Below are positions 4,595 through 5,796 of a DNA stretch of 5,796 nt, in pieces. Numbering within the stretch: position 1 is the stretch's first letter; the number at the start of each line of letters is the position of its first letter. The notes under the pieces were generated by a model, which did no database searches, was not told the DNA's origin, and worked only from the letters and a program-made list of their open reading frames with translations. This DNA comes from Rikenellaceae bacterium (GTDB lineage: Bacteria; Bacteroidota; Bacteroidia; Bacteroidales; UBA932). The stretch covers positions 1-5,796 of the forward strand of contig CAAGHY010000059.1 in the NCBI GenBank assembly GCA_900769735.1, read 5' to 3'. Made by a program: the position numbers and the translations under genes.

Positions 4595-5540
4595 GTGTCT
4601 GTATTGCTATGAGGAACTGCGTCCGGGTGAAGTAGATTTTCATCCGGAGTGTGCGCGTAAGATATTCGGAACATCTGCAGCACCAGAGCTCCCTTATTCA
4701 AGGGACAACATGTCAGAGCTTGCATCTAAGGTCATCAAGACAAGCACATCTGTAACTGGAGTCCAGGCCAAGCTCTCGCTGGAAATAGATAGAGGCAAAA
4801 AGAATGAGCCTTCCCGCTTCACAATCGTAGGATTGTGGGGAAACTACATCCTGAAGCCTCAGAGTCCACAATACAGATGTCTCCCGGAATTGGAAGACGT
4901 GACAATGAAGATGGCAGAGATAGCCAAGATCAAGACTGCACGTCATTCTCTTATCAGATTCAGTGACGGAGAATTAGGCTATATTACCTTGAGGATGGAT
5001 AGAGGCAAGAAAGGTCAGAAATATTCAATGCTTGACATGTGTCAGCTTACCAACAGGCTTACTGAGCATAAGTACCTTGGCTCTTACGAGCAACTTGCTC
5101 AGACAGTCATCAGATACTCAAGTGCTCCATATCTTGATGTGCAGAAGTTCTGGGAACTTGTCCTTTTTTCATGGATTACCGGCAACTCTGATATGCACTG
5201 CAAGAACTTCTCCCTGCTGGATGAGGGCAATGGTTATCAACTCTCCCCTGCATACGATCTGCTTGCAGTTCTGTTAGCAGATCCTGACGATGCCGATGAA
5301 CTCGCCATGCCTATCTTCACAGGAGGAAAGAAGACAGGATTTGACAGAGAGTCTTTTGTCAAAGCATTTGTCAATTCAGGAATTCTAGAGGTTACCGCAA
5401 ACAAACTAATTGACAAAATGATTGGCTATCAGAGCAAATGGATGGAGAAAATTGAATCCTCATTCCTTCCTGATGATCTTAAAGTGAAATATATGGGCCT
5501 CATTGAGCAGAGGATAAAACTTCTGGCAAGTCAGAATTGA
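4587..5540 (+). CDS. hipT: HipT-type Ser/Thr kinase toxin (HipA-like, short form)
   Basis: This 317-residue kinase of the HipA-like fold lacks the N-terminal subdomain, which HipS supplies. Visible landmarks: the Gly-rich/autophosphorylation loop SVTGVQAKLSL (55-65), where S55 and T57 occupy the places of the two serines of the SIS motif in E. coli HipT; the ATP-binding Lys K90 in ILKPQ; the catalytic loop GNSDMHCKNFSLL (199-211) with D202, H204 and N207; and the metal-binding Asp D224 in LSPAYDLL. All expected catalytic residues are present, so the toxin should be active. E. coli HipT phosphorylates tryptophanyl-tRNA synthetase, whereas HipA targets GltX; the target here is unknown. The N-terminus carries C4-x2-C7 and HPEC (H19, C22), a probable zinc knuckle. 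The ATG at 4587 lies inside the end of hipS, preceded by AAAGAAG. A Fic-family relic follows immediately. Confidence 0.9.
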   Translation: MNKCLYCYEELRPGEVDFHPECARKIFGTSAAPELPYSRDNMSELASKVIKTSTSVTGVQAKLSLEIDRGKKNEPSRFTIVGLWGNYILKPQSPQYRCLPELEDVTMKMAEIAKIKTARHSLIRFSDGELGYITLRMDRGKKGQKYSMLDMCQLTNRLTEHKYLGSYEQLAQTVIRYSSAPYLDVQKFWELVLFSWITGNSDMHCKNFSLLDEGNGYQLSPAYDLLAVLLADPDDADELAMPIFTGGKKTGFDRESFVKAFVNSGILEVTANKLIDKMIGYQSKWMEKIESSFLPDDLKVKYMGLIEQRIKLLASQN

Positions 5541-5784
5541 TCAGCAGATAGACTATGACAAGTTCTATCTGTACTCTCTTATTACCCATTCCACTGCTAT
5601 TGAGGGTTCTACCATCACTGAGGTAGAAAACCAGATCATGTTCGACCTACCGGCAAAGAGTACAAGACAGCCTTACGTGACTTCTCATCGGCACGTGGTG
5701 AACTTAATTCTTAGCTAACCTGCAGAACGAAATCAACAGGTTGGCATAGATTATACTACCTTGTTACTGGCACCTGAATTATAG
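5536..5784 (+). pseudogene. Fic-family relic, no start, frameshifted, catalytic motif lost
   Basis: Directly at the end of hipT an open frame without an initiator reads IDQQIDYDKFYLYS, LITHSTAIEGSTITE, VENQIMFD (5536-5646). This is the N-terminal region of Fic AMP-transferase-family proteins, including the S/T-xxx-E-G inhibitory-helix type pattern (STAIEG). The frame then shifts: TGKEYKTALRDFSSARGELN continues in a second frame (5649-5708), which matches my memory of the central part of Bacteroidota Fic proteins before the substrate loop. A third and fourth frame give FLANLQNEINRLA (5708-5746) and IDYTTLLLAPEL with TAG at 5782-5784; these last pieces are less certain. The Fic core HPFxxGNGR is absent. 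The first frame opens only at 5518, inside hipT, so the original start was lost when the two genes became abutted. It is non-functional as written. Confidence 0.78.
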
Positions 5785-5796
5785 TCAGCCATTTCT

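Overview
The window looks like Bacteroidota (probably Bacteroidales) DNA from a metagenomic or draft short-read assembly. The taxonomic signs are: -7 boxes of the TAnnTTTG type upstream of two genes (3436-3443 on the minus strand, 4033-4040 on the plus strand), mostly A/T-rich leaders without Shine-Dalgarno sequences, a secreted esterase whose predicted mature form starts with Gln, and a three-gene hipB-hipS-hipT locus of a style common in Bacteroidota. The assignment is inferred from style, not from a database match. Bases 1-31 are not biological: they are the Illumina TruSeq read-1 adapter, so the left edge is a contig end and the first gene is cut there.

Layout. 32-1178 (minus strand) is a compact set read in the order vsr (very-short-patch mismatch endonuclease), a 72-residue two-helix membrane protein, and the N-terminal half of a COG3910-like AAA ATPase. 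The first two are 17 bp apart with a strong Shine-Dalgarno between them. No cytosine methyltransferase accompanies vsr. 1179-1471 is intergenic and contains a 15-bp perfect inverted repeat enclosing 110 bp. 1472-1681 (plus) is a truncated YdeI/OmpD-associated-type gene. 1714-3408 (minus) is a secreted PHB-depolymerase-type alpha/beta-hydrolase; its N-terminal half appears to be a second, catalytically dead copy of the same fold. 3419-3614 (minus) is a relic of an A1S_2505-like gene that has lost its middle, apparently between short direct repeats. 3734-3901 (plus) is an unrecognised coding remnant.

3954-5540 (plus) is the functional centrepiece: an apparently intact HipBST-type tripartite toxin-antitoxin operon. 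HipB is the repressor, HipS matches the N-terminal subdomain of HipA and is the antitoxin in the characterised system, and HipT is the Ser/Thr kinase toxin. The genes overlap by 4 and 8 nt. Upstream are three 24-bp imperfect palindromes placed exactly 41 bp apart, with the -7 box running into the third. This is a clear picture of an autoregulatory operator array. Directly after hipT, 5536-5784 holds a start-less, frameshifted Fic-family relic without its catalytic motif.

Overall, one intact regulatory toxin-antitoxin unit and a secreted hydrolase sit among at least four broken genes. That is typical of an accessory region under deletional decay. Because adapter sequence survived into the assembly, some of the breaks could be assembly errors and deserve read-level checking.
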